A DNA stretch of 64,000 bases from an uncultured Planctomycetales bacterium (lineage in GTDB: Bacteria > Planctomycetota > Planctomycetia > Pirellulales > Thermoguttaceae): positions 1 to 64,000 of the forward strand of contig CALARR010000273.1 in assembly GCA_937889015.1 (NCBI GenBank). Direction: 5' to 3'. Below the pieces are notes generated by a model, which did not search any database, was not told the DNA's origin, and saw only the letters and a program-made list of their open reading frames with translations. Made by a program: the position numbers and the translations under genes. Positions within the stretch are counted from its first letter, which is position 1, and the number at the start of each line of letters is the position of its first letter. This document shows, piece after piece, positions 52,029-61,085 of this stretch.

Positions 52029-52260
52029 CGGCCCGACGGGCCGGCCCATATCAGCCCAAGGCCGCAGGCCTGGGAAACGGGGCCCAATCCAGGCTCTCCT
52101 CGCCCTGCAGGGGCGAGATTGGGCGATGGCGCGGCCGCCGCACGAGGTTGTGACCTCGACGTGTCGAGAGCGCGCCCTTCCAGGGCTGGGCGGTTCTTAC
52201 ATATGTCGGTTCCCCCGGACTGCCGCCCGGGGCTGATGAATCACGGCCCTTCGGGCCGCC
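52029..52260. repeat. Palindromic dispersed repeat family 2, copy B
   Basis: A diverged copy, opposite in orientation, of the element at 9601-9797. It shares the GGGCTGATGAA / GGCCCTTCGGGCC end (52230-52258), the central CTGCAGGGGCGAGA-type hairpin (about 52102-52120) and the CAGCCC arm near 52052. The gap 51851-52364 holds no gene; a promoter for the aldo/keto reductase gene lies at its end. Confidence 0.65.
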
Positions 52261-52296
52261 GCGTTACGTGCCACCTGGGGCCTGGCCGGGCCTCTG

Positions 52297-52323
52297 TTGA
52301 CGGCCCGTGCGGAGCGCTATAAT
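52297..52323 (+). promoter_or_regulatory. Possible promoter of the aldo/keto reductase gene
   Basis: TTGACG at 52297-52302 and TATAAT at 52318-52323 give a five-of-six -35 and a perfect -10. The spacer of 15 bases is shorter than the usual 16-18, so activity may need a factor. Transcription would start about 35 bases upstream of the gene. Confidence 0.4.
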
Positions 52324-52364
52324 TGTGACAACCTATTTCCGCAAAAATCCTTGGAGTCATAGCG

Positions 52365-53237
52365 ATGGGCGCTCTATCACGTCGTGAATTCCTGGCCGGG
52401 CTGACGGCCACGGCTTCGGCCGCTTTGGCGGCCCGATCGGTCTCTGCCGCACCGGCCACTCCGGTGGGCCGCGTTCGCAAGGGAAGCGACCTGGTCACGT
52501 TGGGGCGCAGCGGCGTGAAGGTCTCGCTGCTGGGCCTGGGCACCGGCACGCGCGGCGGGCGCGAGCACACGGGCCTCGGCACGCCCGAGTTCACGCGTCT
52601 GCTCCGGCACGGACTGGAGCGCGGCGTCCGTTACATCGACACGGCCGACGCCTACAGCACCCACGTCTTCGTACGCCTGGCCCTGGATGGCGTGAAACGC
52701 GACGACTATGTCCTGCTGACCAAGACGCGCGCCCAGCATCCCGAGGTGGCCAAGGCCGACATCGACCGCTTCCTGCGCGAACTGCGCGTCAAACACCTGG
52801 ATTGCCTGCTGATGCACTGCATGCGCACCGGCACCTTCGCCACCGACATGCGGCCCGTGATGGACGTGCTGCTGGAGGCCAAGCAGAAGGGCAAGGTCCG
52901 GGCCGTGGGCGTCTCGTGCCACGGCTGGGACCCGCTGGTCGCCAGCGTCGACTGCGACTGGATCGACGTACACCTGGCGCGGATCAATCCGTTCAGCAAG
53001 GCCATGGACGGCACGCCCGAAGACGTGTCGGCGGAACTGAAGAAGATGCACGACAAGGGGCGCGGCGTGCTGGGCATGAAGATCTTCGGCGAGAACGGTT
53101 TGGAGAATCGCCAGCAGCGTCTGGAGTCGCTCAAGTACGTGCTGGGCCTGGGCAGCGTAGACGCCTTCACGATCGGCTGCACCAGCCCCGCGCAACTCGA
53201 CGAGACCATGACGCTGATCGAAGAGGCTTCGGCGTAG
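52365..53237 (+). CDS. TAT-exported aldo/keto reductase
   Basis: Encodes 290 residues. SRREFLAGLTATASAALAA is a TAT signal. The aldo/keto reductase catalytic tetrad is present: Asp and Tyr in IDTADAYST, Lys in LLTKTRA, and His in LLMHCM. VRAVGVSCHGWDP and the C-terminal nucleotide-binding region follow. Export by TAT implies the cofactor is bound before transport, and the substrate is probably a periplasmic sugar or aldehyde. The promoter at 52297 drives it. Convergent with a sulfatase gene. Confidence 0.84.
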   Translation: MGALSRREFLAGLTATASAALAARSVSAAPATPVGRVRKGSDLVTLGRSGVKVSLLGLGTGTRGGREHTGLGTPEFTRLLRHGLERGVRYIDTADAYSTHVFVRLALDGVKRDDYVLLTKTRAQHPEVAKADIDRFLRELRVKHLDCLLMHCMRTGTFATDMRPVMDVLLEAKQKGKVRAVGVSCHGWDPLVASVDCDWIDVHLARINPFSKAMDGTPEDVSAELKKMHDKGRGVLGMKIFGENGLENRQQRLESLKYVLGLGSVDAFTIGCTSPAQLDETMTLIEEASA

Positions 53238-53283
53238 GGGCGAAAGGCCAGGCGAGGCCCGGTCGCCGAGCGTTCAGGCCTTC

Positions 53284-53308
53284 AGCGCAGCCTTTCATCG
53301 CTGCGCTT
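53284..53308. terminator. Weak hairpin between convergent genes
   Basis: AGCGCAGC at 53284-53291 pairs with GCTGCGCT at 53300-53307 around an eight-base loop. The following sequence has only a short T run, so terminator activity in both directions is uncertain. Confidence 0.3.
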
Positions 53309-53312
53309 CACG

Positions 53313-54761
53313 CTACTTGGCTGGCGTGTAGTCCTCGCCGTTGAGGCTGCGGATCACGGATTCCTGCCAGGCCTGGAGGGCCGCCTTCATGGCATCCACG
53401 CGCTTCGCCTGGCCAGCGGCCAGGTCGGTCGTCTCTTGCGCGTCGTCGGCCAGGTTGTATAGCTCGTAGGTCGTCCGACCCTTGACCGTCAGGCGGTGCA
53501 GCTTCCACGGCCCGTCGATCCATGCGGCGTGGCCGGGCAGCTCCGAGGGGGAGTAGCGCTGGGTGATGAGGCCCGGATCGGCCTGCGGCGGGGCCGGCTT
53601 GTTCGCCTGCTGCTCGGCCTGCAATTCCTTCAACAAGTCGGCGCTGCGCGTGGCGATCCCCTTGCCCGGATAGTCCCAGAAGCCCAACGGATGCTGCCGG
53701 ACCTCGCGGCGTCCTTCGATCAGCGGCAGGAGGCTCTCGCCGTCCAGGGGCGGCTGGTGCGCGACGCGCGCCTGGGCCAGTTCGAGCACGGTCGGGTAGA
53801 TGTCCACGGTGCCGCACGGCATGCTGCTGTGGCGTGGCGTGGGGATCTTGGCCGGCCACTCGATGATCGTTGGCACGCGGATGCCGCCTTCCCAAAGCTG
53901 GCCTTTGCGTCCGCGCAGGCCGCCCGTCGATCCGGCCCCGGTCGCCCCGTTGTCGCTGGTGTACCAGAGGAGCGTATTCTGGGCGAGGCCCAAGCTGCGC
54001 AACTCGTCGCGCAGGTGGCCCAGGGCTCGATCCATGGCCGTGATCTCGCCGTAGTAGTTCTGAACCTTCTCGGGCTGATCCGGATAGAGGGCCCGGTCGG
54101 CCGGCAGGGCCTCGTAAGGCAGGTGGGGCGAGCCGAACCAGATCACGGCCAAGAACGGCTTCTGGCTGCCGGCCGCCGCACGGATGAACCTCAGGGCCGC
54201 GTCCACGATCACGGCCGAGCCCTCGCCTTCGGTCTGCACGACCTTGCCCTTGTGGCTCATCAGGGGGCTGTTCTCGAAGAAGTTGGGGCTGGACAGCCAC
54301 TCGTCGAAGCCGCTATGGCCCGGCGAGACGGGGCTTTCGGCGCGGACCGAGCCCAGGTGCCACTTGCCGAAGTGGCCGGTGGTGTAGCCGGCCGACTGCA
54401 GGGCCTCGGCCACGGTGACTTCCTGGGGCCGCAGCGTGTAGCCCCAGGAAAAACAGCCGAAACGGTTGGGATGGCGGCCCGTCATCACGCTACCGCGCGT
54501 GGGCGAGCAGACCGGGGCTGCGGAATAGAAGCGATCCAGGCGCAAGGCCGAAGCGGCCATGGCGTCCATGACCGGGGTCTTGAGCACGGGATGCCCGTTG
54601 TAGCCCACGTCGCCCCAGCCTTGATCGTCGGCCATGCACAACACGACATTGGGACGCGCGTCGGCGGCCAACAGCGGTCCGGCGAGGCCCAGCCAGGTCA
54701 TGGCCAAGGCCACGCGCGCGGCGCACAGGCGGTGGGAGCGGAAGCAGCGGGAAGATCTCAC
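53313..54761 (-). CDS. Secreted sulfatase with GTG start
   Basis: Encodes 482 residues. The start is GTG at 54761, chosen because GGAGG lies seven bases upstream and an ATG in the same gap is out of frame. A signal peptide ([18 protein letters not shown]) precedes the sulfatase fold: [16 protein letters not shown] (41-56) and CSPTR at 85-89 with formylglycine Cys85; GKWHLGS, SDNGATG and [12 protein letters not shown] follow. It would hydrolyse sulfate esters in the periplasm. It lies downstream of another sulfatase on the same strand. Confidence 0.9.
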   Translation of the reverse strand: MRSSRCFRSHRLCAARVALAMTWLGLAGPLLAADARPNVVLCMADDQGWGDVGYNGHPVLKTPVMDAMAASALRLDRFYSAAPVCSPTRGSVMTGRHPNRFGCFSWGYTLRPQEVTVAEALQSAGYTTGHFGKWHLGSVRAESPVSPGHSGFDEWLSSPNFFENSPLMSHKGKVVQTEGEGSAVIVDAALRFIRAAAGSQKPFLAVIWFGSPHLPYEALPADRALYPDQPEKVQNYYGEITAMDRALGHLRDELRSLGLAQNTLLWYTSDNGATGAGSTGGLRGRKGQLWEGGIRVPTIIEWPAKIPTPRHSSMPCGTVDIYPTVLELAQARVAHQPPLDGESLLPLIEGRREVRQHPLGFWDYPGKGIATRSADLLKELQAEQQANKPAPPQADPGLITQRYSPSELPGHAAWIDGPWKLHRLTVKGRTTYELYNLADDAQETTDLAAGQAKRVDAMKAALQAWQESVIRSLNGEDYTPAK

Positions 54762-54902
54762 GGCATAACCTCCGGATGGATGTTGGTATGGACTGGGATG
54801 GCAGTGGAGTACGCTTGTGCGCCAAGCCGCGTCAGCGTGCCCGGGCCAGGGGCTACAACACGCGGCCTCAATGACTGACTCGCTACACTCGGGCGGCTGC
54901 GC

Positions 54903-56324
54903 TCAGCCGCGCTTGTTCGGCTTGGGGCGTTGGGCCTTCTTGGCCTTCTTCGCCACGCCTTTGGCCTCCAGGCCGTTCCACCGCTGGTCGATCCAGCGCG
55001 GCGGCTCGTTCTGCGCGTTCCAGGCGTCCCAGAGGGCCTGGAGTTGTTTGACGCGCTCGGGCTGGGCAGCGGCCAGATCGTTGGCCTCGCCCGGATCGTC
55101 GGCCAGGTTGAAGAGCTTGGGCGCGTCCTCCAGGCTCGGCTTGACCAGCTTCCAATCGCCCTCGCGCACGGCATATTGCACGCCGAAACGCCAGTAGAGG
55201 GCGTCGTGGACGGGGGCCGTGGTCTGGCCTTCCAGCAAGGGCAGCAGATTGGCGCCGTCGAGCTTCCACTCTGGCCGGATCGTGCCGCCGGCGGCCGCCA
55301 CGGCCGTGGGCAGCCAATCCAGTTGATTGGTCATCTGCGGCAACACGCGAGCGCCGGGGATGTGCCCCTTCCACTGCACGAGGATCGGCGAGCGCACGCC
55401 GCCTTCCCACAGCGACCACTTGCCGCCGCGGAAGGGATCGTTGTGTACCACGGCCGCATTACTCGGGCCGCCGTTGTCGCTGGCAAAGAAGATCAGCGTC
55501 CGCTCCTCGAGCTTGTGGCTGCGCAACGCAGCGAGCACTTCGCCCACGGCGTCGTCCATGCAGGCCAGCATGGCCAGATAGTGGCGGCGCCCCTTCGGCT
55601 CGATCGCGGCGTATTTCTCCAGATAGCTGTCCGGCGCCACGTGCGGCGAGTGGACGGCGGTGAAGGCCAGGTAAAGGAAGAAGGGCTGGGTCGCGTGCCG
55701 CTCGATGTAGGCGCGCGCTTCGCGCCCGAAGGCCACGGTGTGATCGGCCGGAACATCGACCTGCTGCGTGCCGCGATAGATGGGCACTTGTTCGCCCTGC
55801 TTGGCCGCGCCGATGCCATGCGGCAGCAGTCCGTAGAACTCGTCGAAGCCGCGCTGCGTGGGCAGATAGCCCTCGGAAGCCCCCAGGTGCCATTTGCCGA
55901 CCAGCCCGGTGGCGTATCCCAATTGCTTCATGTGTTGGGCGAAGGTGATCTGCTGCAGGTCAAGGCCGCGCACGGCACGGTCCTTCTTGGCGTCGCCCCC
56001 TTCGGCGTTGGCGTCGAAGCCGAACCGCTGTTGATAGCGGCCCGTCATCAGGCCGGCCCGGCTGGGACTGCACACGCAGCCGGTGACGTAGCTGTTGCTG
56101 AAACGCACGCCATTGGCGGCCAACGAGTCGATATGGGGTGTCTGGACCTGTTGGTTGCCCTGCACGCCGAGATCGGCGTAGCCCATATCGTCGGCATAGA
56201 TCACCACGACGTTGGGGCCTGTTTGGGCGGCGGGGCCGGGAGTGCCCAGCAGGATCGACCACAGCAGGGCCAGCGAACCGCAGGACTTGGACCAAGCAGA
56301 CGCGCAGCGACGGCGGGGATGCAT
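54903..56324 (-). CDS. Secreted sulfatase
   Basis: Encodes 473 residues from the ATG at 56324, with GAGGAG six bases upstream. A signal peptide (SLALLWSILLGTPGPAA) is followed by IYADDMGYADLGVQG (42-56) with the metal aspartates, and CSPSR at 85-89 with formylglycine Cys85. GKWHLGAS, SDNGGPSN and GGVRSPILVQW are present. The lysine-rich C terminus (KKAKKAQRPKPNK) is unusual. It lies between another sulfatase gene and the C39-like/gluzincin gene on the same strand. Confidence 0.92.
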   Translation of the reverse strand: MHPRRRCASAWSKSCGSLALLWSILLGTPGPAAQTGPNVVVIYADDMGYADLGVQGNQQVQTPHIDSLAANGVRFSNSYVTGCVCSPSRAGLMTGRYQQRFGFDANAEGGDAKKDRAVRGLDLQQITFAQHMKQLGYATGLVGKWHLGASEGYLPTQRGFDEFYGLLPHGIGAAKQGEQVPIYRGTQQVDVPADHTVAFGREARAYIERHATQPFFLYLAFTAVHSPHVAPDSYLEKYAAIEPKGRRHYLAMLACMDDAVGEVLAALRSHKLEERTLIFFASDNGGPSNAAVVHNDPFRGGKWSLWEGGVRSPILVQWKGHIPGARVLPQMTNQLDWLPTAVAAAGGTIRPEWKLDGANLLPLLEGQTTAPVHDALYWRFGVQYAVREGDWKLVKPSLEDAPKLFNLADDPGEANDLAAAQPERVKQLQALWDAWNAQNEPPRWIDQRWNGLEAKGVAKKAKKAQRPKPNKRG

Positions 56325-56409
56325 GAATCGCTCCTCAGATGGTGGGGATGGCGGACCGGTCGGCCCGGCGCGCACACGCCCGCGCCCAGGCGTGCGCCGC
56401 AGCTCGATT

Positions 56410-57834
56410 CTACGGGAACCGCAGGCCCAAGACAAATTGTTCCCACTCGCGCTGGAAGGCCTGCATGTCGTCGCGGCCGAGGACGGTTTTCAAGGTCTTC
56501 CAGCCGAAGGCGTCGCGGCGGTAGTTGGCGTGGAAGGCGTGGTAGAACTTCTCCAGCAGATCCTGTTCCTGCAGGTAGTAGCACAAGTAGCGCGCCTGGG
56601 CATAGTGGACGCCGGGCCGGTCCTCGTAGAACGCGTCGGTGCTGGTGGTGCAGAGTTGTTCCAAGGGCGGGACACGTTTCTCGCGGATGGCGCGTTGCAG
56701 GCCGGCCAGGCGCCAGTTGGTGAGGCCGTGGATCCGGCCGTCGACCTCGTTGCACTGCTCGTAGAGCGAACCCAGCCCTTCGTTCAGCCAGGCGGGGCAC
56801 TCGGGAAAGTTGGCCGCCATGAAGGGATGCACGATCTCGTGCACCAGGGTGCCGCCGCCGGTGGCAATGTTCATCACCAGGGCTCGATGCGGATGTGAAT
56901 AGAAGCCGTAGGGCGTGCTGGGCTTGTCGCCGAACAGCGACAGGCAGTGCTTCTGATAGCTGTCCTCGTCGCGGAACAGCCAGATGTCGAGGATTTCGGC
57001 CGGGTCCTGGGAGAAATAGGCCTTCTTCAACAGGCGCACGGCCCAGCGCACCGTGTCTTCGGCCCGACGCTGCACCGCGCGCGGCGATTCATCGCCCAAG
57101 ACCACAAACGGCGGCTCGATGAACACGCTGAACCCCTGCGGCCGCTTCTTACTCAGCTCCATCATGTGCTGGGCGTAGTCGGCGGCGGTGAAGGTGCTGG
57201 CCGCGGCGATGGCCGGGGGCAGCCTGGCCGCCGCAAGCCGCAGGCGGACCAGCGTCCAGGCTTCTCCCTTCTGTTGCGTCCAGAGCGCGAGAAAGTCGGT
57301 CCGCGGCAGGCGGCGGTTGGCGCCGTCGGCCAGGGCCGGATCGTGATAGAGCACTTCGTCGCGCACCGCGTCGTAGCCCAGCACCAGCCGGAACAGCCCC
57401 GGCGCGTCCGGCCTGGCGTCGACGCGCAGGGTGACGATCGACGGCACGCCGGCCACCAGGTCGGCGTGCAAGGCGCGGAACTGGGCCTCGAAGCCCAGTT
57501 CCGTGTCGGCCGGCACGATGGAGAACAGGCCCGGGCCCACGTCGAACCCGATCTTGCGCAAGGCGGCCGCTAGTTCTTCCGGCCGGCAGCCGCGCGCCGC
57601 CATCGGGTCCAGGCCCGACTGGTCGAACACATAGTCCTGGTCGGCCCGATAGCCGAGCTTGTGGAGCCACATGGCGGCGCAGGCCTCGCCGCCGAAGTCG
57701 GGCAACTGGCGTTGGAAGACGACGCCGGCGATGTGCGCGCTGGCGTAGGGCGCTGCGCGCTCGGCGCCAGGCAAGGGCCAAGGCGTCAAGACCAGCAGCA
57801 GGGCCAGCAGGCGGCGCGGGAGAAGCTCGGGCAT
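56410..57834 (-). CDS. Secreted protein with C39-like and gluzincin (HExxH) domains
   Basis: Encodes 474 residues. A signal peptide (LLALLLVLTPWPLPGA) is followed by a peptidase C39-like region (about 30-185): GGEACAAMWLHKLGY contains the expected catalytic Cys52, and VLGYDAVRDEVLYHDPA is the C39 strand-turn, but the histidine that normally precedes it is replaced by Leu147. Residues 330-360 carry VHEIVH with the zinc ligands His332 and His336 and the third ligand Glu352 in WLNEGLG, a gluzincin metallopeptidase. The C39-like part is probably a substrate-binding or degenerate domain, and the metallopeptidase does the cutting. It is upstream of the sulfatase and downstream of the FlgO/CsgG-like gene. 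Confidence 0.75.
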   Translation of the reverse strand: MPELLPRRLLALLLVLTPWPLPGAERAAPYASAHIAGVVFQRQLPDFGGEACAAMWLHKLGYRADQDYVFDQSGLDPMAARGCRPEELAAALRKIGFDVGPGLFSIVPADTELGFEAQFRALHADLVAGVPSIVTLRVDARPDAPGLFRLVLGYDAVRDEVLYHDPALADGANRRLPRTDFLALWTQQKGEAWTLVRLRLAAARLPPAIAAASTFTAADYAQHMMELSKKRPQGFSVFIEPPFVVLGDESPRAVQRRAEDTVRWAVRLLKKAYFSQDPAEILDIWLFRDEDSYQKHCLSLFGDKPSTPYGFYSHPHRALVMNIATGGGTLVHEIVHPFMAANFPECPAWLNEGLGSLYEQCNEVDGRIHGLTNWRLAGLQRAIREKRVPPLEQLCTTSTDAFYEDRPGVHYAQARYLCYYLQEQDLLEKFYHAFHANYRRDAFGWKTLKTVLGRDDMQAFQREWEQFVLGLRFP

Positions 57835-57855
57835 GGTGGGGGCGCTGGAACGGGG

Positions 57856-59181
57856 CTAGTGGGATTGGGCTCGGGGAGTGACCGGTCCGCTGCCGCCCGA
57901 GCCGCCGCTCGACCCGCCGCCGCGCTGTAGTTCTTCCAGTCGCGGCTGGGTGACGTAGTAGATGGTCATCGCGGCCAGGATCAGGCCCGGCTTGGGCCCC
58001 GCGACTTCTTCCATGCGCACGCGGCTTTCGCGGCCCGCGCCCGTGCCGAAACTGCCGGGCATCATGGCCGCCGCGATCTTGTGGGCCTTGGGGATGCCCT
58101 CCATGCCGACGGTGTGGAAGACGGCGGTGATCATCCCCAGTTGCTGGCCGAAACCCTGGCCGGCGGCCACCGAATCATCGGCCGGGGCGACGACGAACTC
58201 CTCTTGCTTATAGTTGCCCTCCGTGCCTGTATACCAGCCCTTGAGATTCGACGTGTACTCGGGCCGCAGGAACCAGTAGCGCGCGCGGGAAAGGGGCTCG
58301 CGCTGCTTGCCGAGGATGTTGACCCCGTCGACGAACACCGTGAGGTACACGGGGCGCGGCAGTTTATTCTGGGCGCGGATCCAGTACACGTCGCCCGGGT
58401 CGAGCGTCACGTACATCCGATCGCCGATCCGCACCAGGGGCCGTTCCTGCTCGTTGACGGCCACGGCCAGGCGGTAGGGGCAGTCGGGGTTGGCCAGGGG
58501 GTGCGGCCGGTCGCGGCGGATCTGGCTGTAGTGCATGCGTTCGTAGAGGTCGCCGTCGCCATACAGCGAAAGCTGGCTGTCGCGATCGCCGGACCGGTCC
58601 GAACGCAGGCCTACGATCTGCAGTTGATTGCCGACCCAGCGGCGCAGCTCCCAGCTTTCACCCATGTAGGCCGCGTCGCTGAGGGAGAGAAAGACATCCT
58701 CGCGCCCGGTGCCCGCCACGCTGCCGTCGCGGAGGTCGATCAGCCGGGCCTGGACCATCAGCGGAGCGCGTTCTTCCTCGCTTCGGCCGCTGCGCTGGTC
58801 GGTGACGGTGCAGACCACCAGGCCCTCGAGTCCGCCCAGCCCTTCGGCCATGCGCCGCAGAACGGCCGGATTGCCCAGGTCGTCGATGGAGAGTTTTTCG
58901 AAGGCGCGCCGCATCTGGCGGCCGTCAACGACGCGGAACTTTCCCTGCGCGGCCTGGATCAAGGACTCTTCGAGCTGTTCGGCCAGGAGATCGGCCTGCG
59001 GGCCGATGCTGCCGCCCAGCACTTCGCGGCCTTGCTGGCGCACGAGGAACCGCGGCAGAACGCCCACCCGACGGTAGCCGCTGTTGATGATCGATACGCT
59101 CACGCTGTGGGAGATGTTCTGCTCCATGCCATAGGGCGGAACAAGGAAACAACCGAGAAGCAGAGCAGTGACGGCGTTCAT
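57856..59181 (-). CDS. FlgO/CsgG-like hypothetical protein
   Basis: Encodes 441 residues. The first 130 residues have the alternating strand-helix pattern of FlgO/CsgG-like outer-membrane lipoprotein domains (RVGVLPRFLVRQQG, EQLEESLIQAAQGKFRVVDG, RMAEGLGGLEGLVVCTVTD), but the lipobox is doubtful: the N-terminal LLLGCFL might act as one. Later there is a beta-rich region (RMYVTLDPGDVYWIRAQNK, VYLTVFVDGVNILG) and a Gly/Ser-rich tail. The resemblance is weak, so the name is tentative. It is 21 bases upstream of the C39/gluzincin gene on the same strand and follows the caspase-pseudoFGE gene. Confidence 0.6.
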   Translation of the reverse strand: MNAVTALLLGCFLVPPYGMEQNISHSVSVSIINSGYRRVGVLPRFLVRQQGREVLGGSIGPQADLLAEQLEESLIQAAQGKFRVVDGRQMRRAFEKLSIDDLGNPAVLRRMAEGLGGLEGLVVCTVTDQRSGRSEEERAPLMVQARLIDLRDGSVAGTGREDVFLSLSDAAYMGESWELRRWVGNQLQIVGLRSDRSGDRDSQLSLYGDGDLYERMHYSQIRRDRPHPLANPDCPYRLAVAVNEQERPLVRIGDRMYVTLDPGDVYWIRAQNKLPRPVYLTVFVDGVNILGKQREPLSRARYWFLRPEYTSNLKGWYTGTEGNYKQEEFVVAPADDSVAAGQGFGQQLGMITAVFHTVGMEGIPKAHKIAAAMMPGSFGTGAGRESRVRMEEVAGPKPGLILAAMTIYYVTQPRLEELQRGGGSSGGSGGSGPVTPRAQSH

Positions 59182-59387
59182 CCTCAGGCTCCTGGTGGAT
59201 GGTAGTACGGTCTATGTTCCCAACGGGTTGGTATTCAGGAACGCGCTCGTCCTTGGTCACAGTTTACTCAGGGGATGCACCGACGCAGGTTTGTCGCCTT
59301 TCGCTCCGCGAAAGGTGCGCACTGGCCGCCAACAGCCCAGCGCACTCCCCTTCTTGTACAATCCCAATTCCAAACTGTGGCAAAACA

Positions 59388-61085
59388 CTAGCGGTCCGGT
59401 GCGGCGCGGGGCGGCGGAGGCGGCTGGGTTCCCTCGCCGCTGCCGGCACTTGCCTCGCGCACCACGCGAAAACCATAACAGTTGAGCCGATAGCCGGGCG
59501 AGTTGGCGTCGCGATCCGTGGGCCGGCAAGCGGCGGCCTTGGCGTTCCAGTGACCGCCGCGCAGGACCTTCATGGGCGAAGCGCCGGGCGCGGACGGGCC
59601 GGTGGGATCGCGCGGCGCGCTGACTGCGTAGTAGCTGGCGTCGAACCAATCGGCACACCACTCGGCCACGTTGCCCGCCATGTCATACAGCCCCAAGGCG
59701 TTGGGCGTCTTCTGAGCCACGGGATGCGGCTGGCGTTCGGCATTGTCCCAATACCAGGCGCTCTGGCCCAGGTCGCGGCTGGGAGTACCACCCGAGCGCG
59801 CTGCGTATTCCCACTCGGCCTCGGTCGGCAGGCGATAGGCGCCTTGCGGCAGGTTCTCCATGGCGGCCAGTCGCTTGCAGAACTCCAGCGCGTCGTCGTG
59901 GCTGACCGATTCCACGGGCCATTGGGACGTGTCGCGTCCGGCGACGGCCGCAGCCGCCTTGCCGCCGGCCGAGAACGCGCTGGGGTTGTGGCCCATCACG
60001 GTCTGATACTGGCGCTGCGTGACCTCGGTCTGGGCGAGATAGAAGGGGCGGGTGATGGCCACGCGATGGGCCGGGCGCTCGTTGTCCAGGCCTTCGCCCA
60101 GCGGCGATCCCATGCTGAACTCCCCGGCCGGAACGCGGATCAATCGCATGCCGAGCGAATTGACGATCATCGGCTCGCCCGAGTCGCTTGGACCTGCGGC
60201 GCTTCCGCCGGAAGTGCCGCCCGTGGGCGTTGTGCCCGTGGTTGAGCCGCTGCCGGGCCGGCTGGGGCCGCCGGTGACCAGGGTCAGGTCGAAGTCGTCG
60301 TGGATTTCGCCTTTGAGGGCCGGAGTCTGGTAGCCGTTGAACTTGCGCGCCACGTAGGTCTTGGTTTGATCGCTGGCGAACTTGTAGAGCTCGACCAGCG
60401 ACACGCGGCTGTCGCGGTTGGTATCGGCCTGGCCTTGCAGTCCTTGGAGCACGAAGTTCATGAACACGCCGTGGCCAAAGTCCTTCTCCTCCATCGAGAC
60501 CTGGCCGGGCGCGCAACTGGTCAACAACAGAATGCCCTGCGGCGGCGGATCGAGCGTCAGGCCCAGCGAACCAGCGCCGCGCAGGGGAACGGCCGACCGC
60601 TGGCCTTGCAGACGCGGATCGTTGCGGCAGGCGTCGACCAGGAGGAGCTTCATCGCGGCCGGGCATTTGTCCAGCCGGTCGTAGATTCCGTCCAGGGCGA
60701 TCATCGTCTCTGGGCTGCCGAGCCGGGTCTCGGTGGGGCAGAGGTAGCTCTTGCCGTCCAAATGCACGCCGTGGCCGCTGAAGGCCACCACCAGCAGGTC
60801 CTTGGGCTGCACCAGCGACAGGACCAGGTTGAGTTGCTCTTCGATGTTGGTCTTCATGGGCCGATACTTGGTCAGTTCGGCCTTGTCTTGCAGGAGGAAG
60901 ACGTGCTGCTGGGGGAATCCGGCGCCGACCAGGCGTTCGGCCAGGGCGCGCATGTCGGCCCCGCAGTATTTCAGCGGCTCGACGTTGGCGTAATCGTCGA
61001 CGCCGACCAGCAGGGCCCAGCGGCTGCTTTCATCCGCGGCGGCGGGCAAACACGACCAGAGGGCCAGGCAACAGGCGGTGAGCAT
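59388..61085 (-). CDS. Secreted caspase-like peptidase fused to a pseudo-FGE domain
   Basis: Encodes 565 residues with AGGT before the ATG and a signal peptide (MLTACCLALWSCLPAAA). Residues 22-270 form a caspase/metacaspase (C14) domain with the His-Cys dyad: His105 in FSGHGVHL and Cys153 in LLVDACRNDPR. A Gly/Ser/Thr linker leads to an FGE-sulfatase (SUMF1) domain from about residue 305: IRVPAGEFSMGS, YRLPTEAEWEYAARSGG, DMAGNVAEWCADW. The active-site cysteine pair of true formylglycine-generating enzymes is absent; RGGHWNAKAAACRPT carries only one cysteine, typical of non-catalytic members. It heads the run of minus-strand genes reaching the sulfatases. Confidence 0.88.
   Translation of the reverse strand: MLTACCLALWSCLPAAADESSRWALLVGVDDYANVEPLKYCGADMRALAERLVGAGFPQQHVFLLQDKAELTKYRPMKTNIEEQLNLVLSLVQPKDLLVVAFSGHGVHLDGKSYLCPTETRLGSPETMIALDGIYDRLDKCPAAMKLLLVDACRNDPRLQGQRSAVPLRGAGSLGLTLDPPPQGILLLTSCAPGQVSMEEKDFGHGVFMNFVLQGLQGQADTNRDSRVSLVELYKFASDQTKTYVARKFNGYQTPALKGEIHDDFDLTLVTGGPSRPGSGSTTGTTPTGGTSGGSAAGPSDSGEPMIVNSLGMRLIRVPAGEFSMGSPLGEGLDNERPAHRVAITRPFYLAQTEVTQRQYQTVMGHNPSAFSAGGKAAAAVAGRDTSQWPVESVSHDDALEFCKRLAAMENLPQGAYRLPTEAEWEYAARSGGTPSRDLGQSAWYWDNAERQPHPVAQKTPNALGLYDMAGNVAEWCADWFDASYYAVSAPRDPTGPSAPGASPMKVLRGGHWNAKAAACRPTDRDANSPGYRLNCYGFRVVREASAGSGEGTQPPPPPRAAPDR

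Noticed and set aside
59388..60200. Active formylglycine-generating enzyme for the four sulfatases
   Set aside because: The FGE-like domain lacks the cysteine pair required for catalysis, so it was not called an active maturase.
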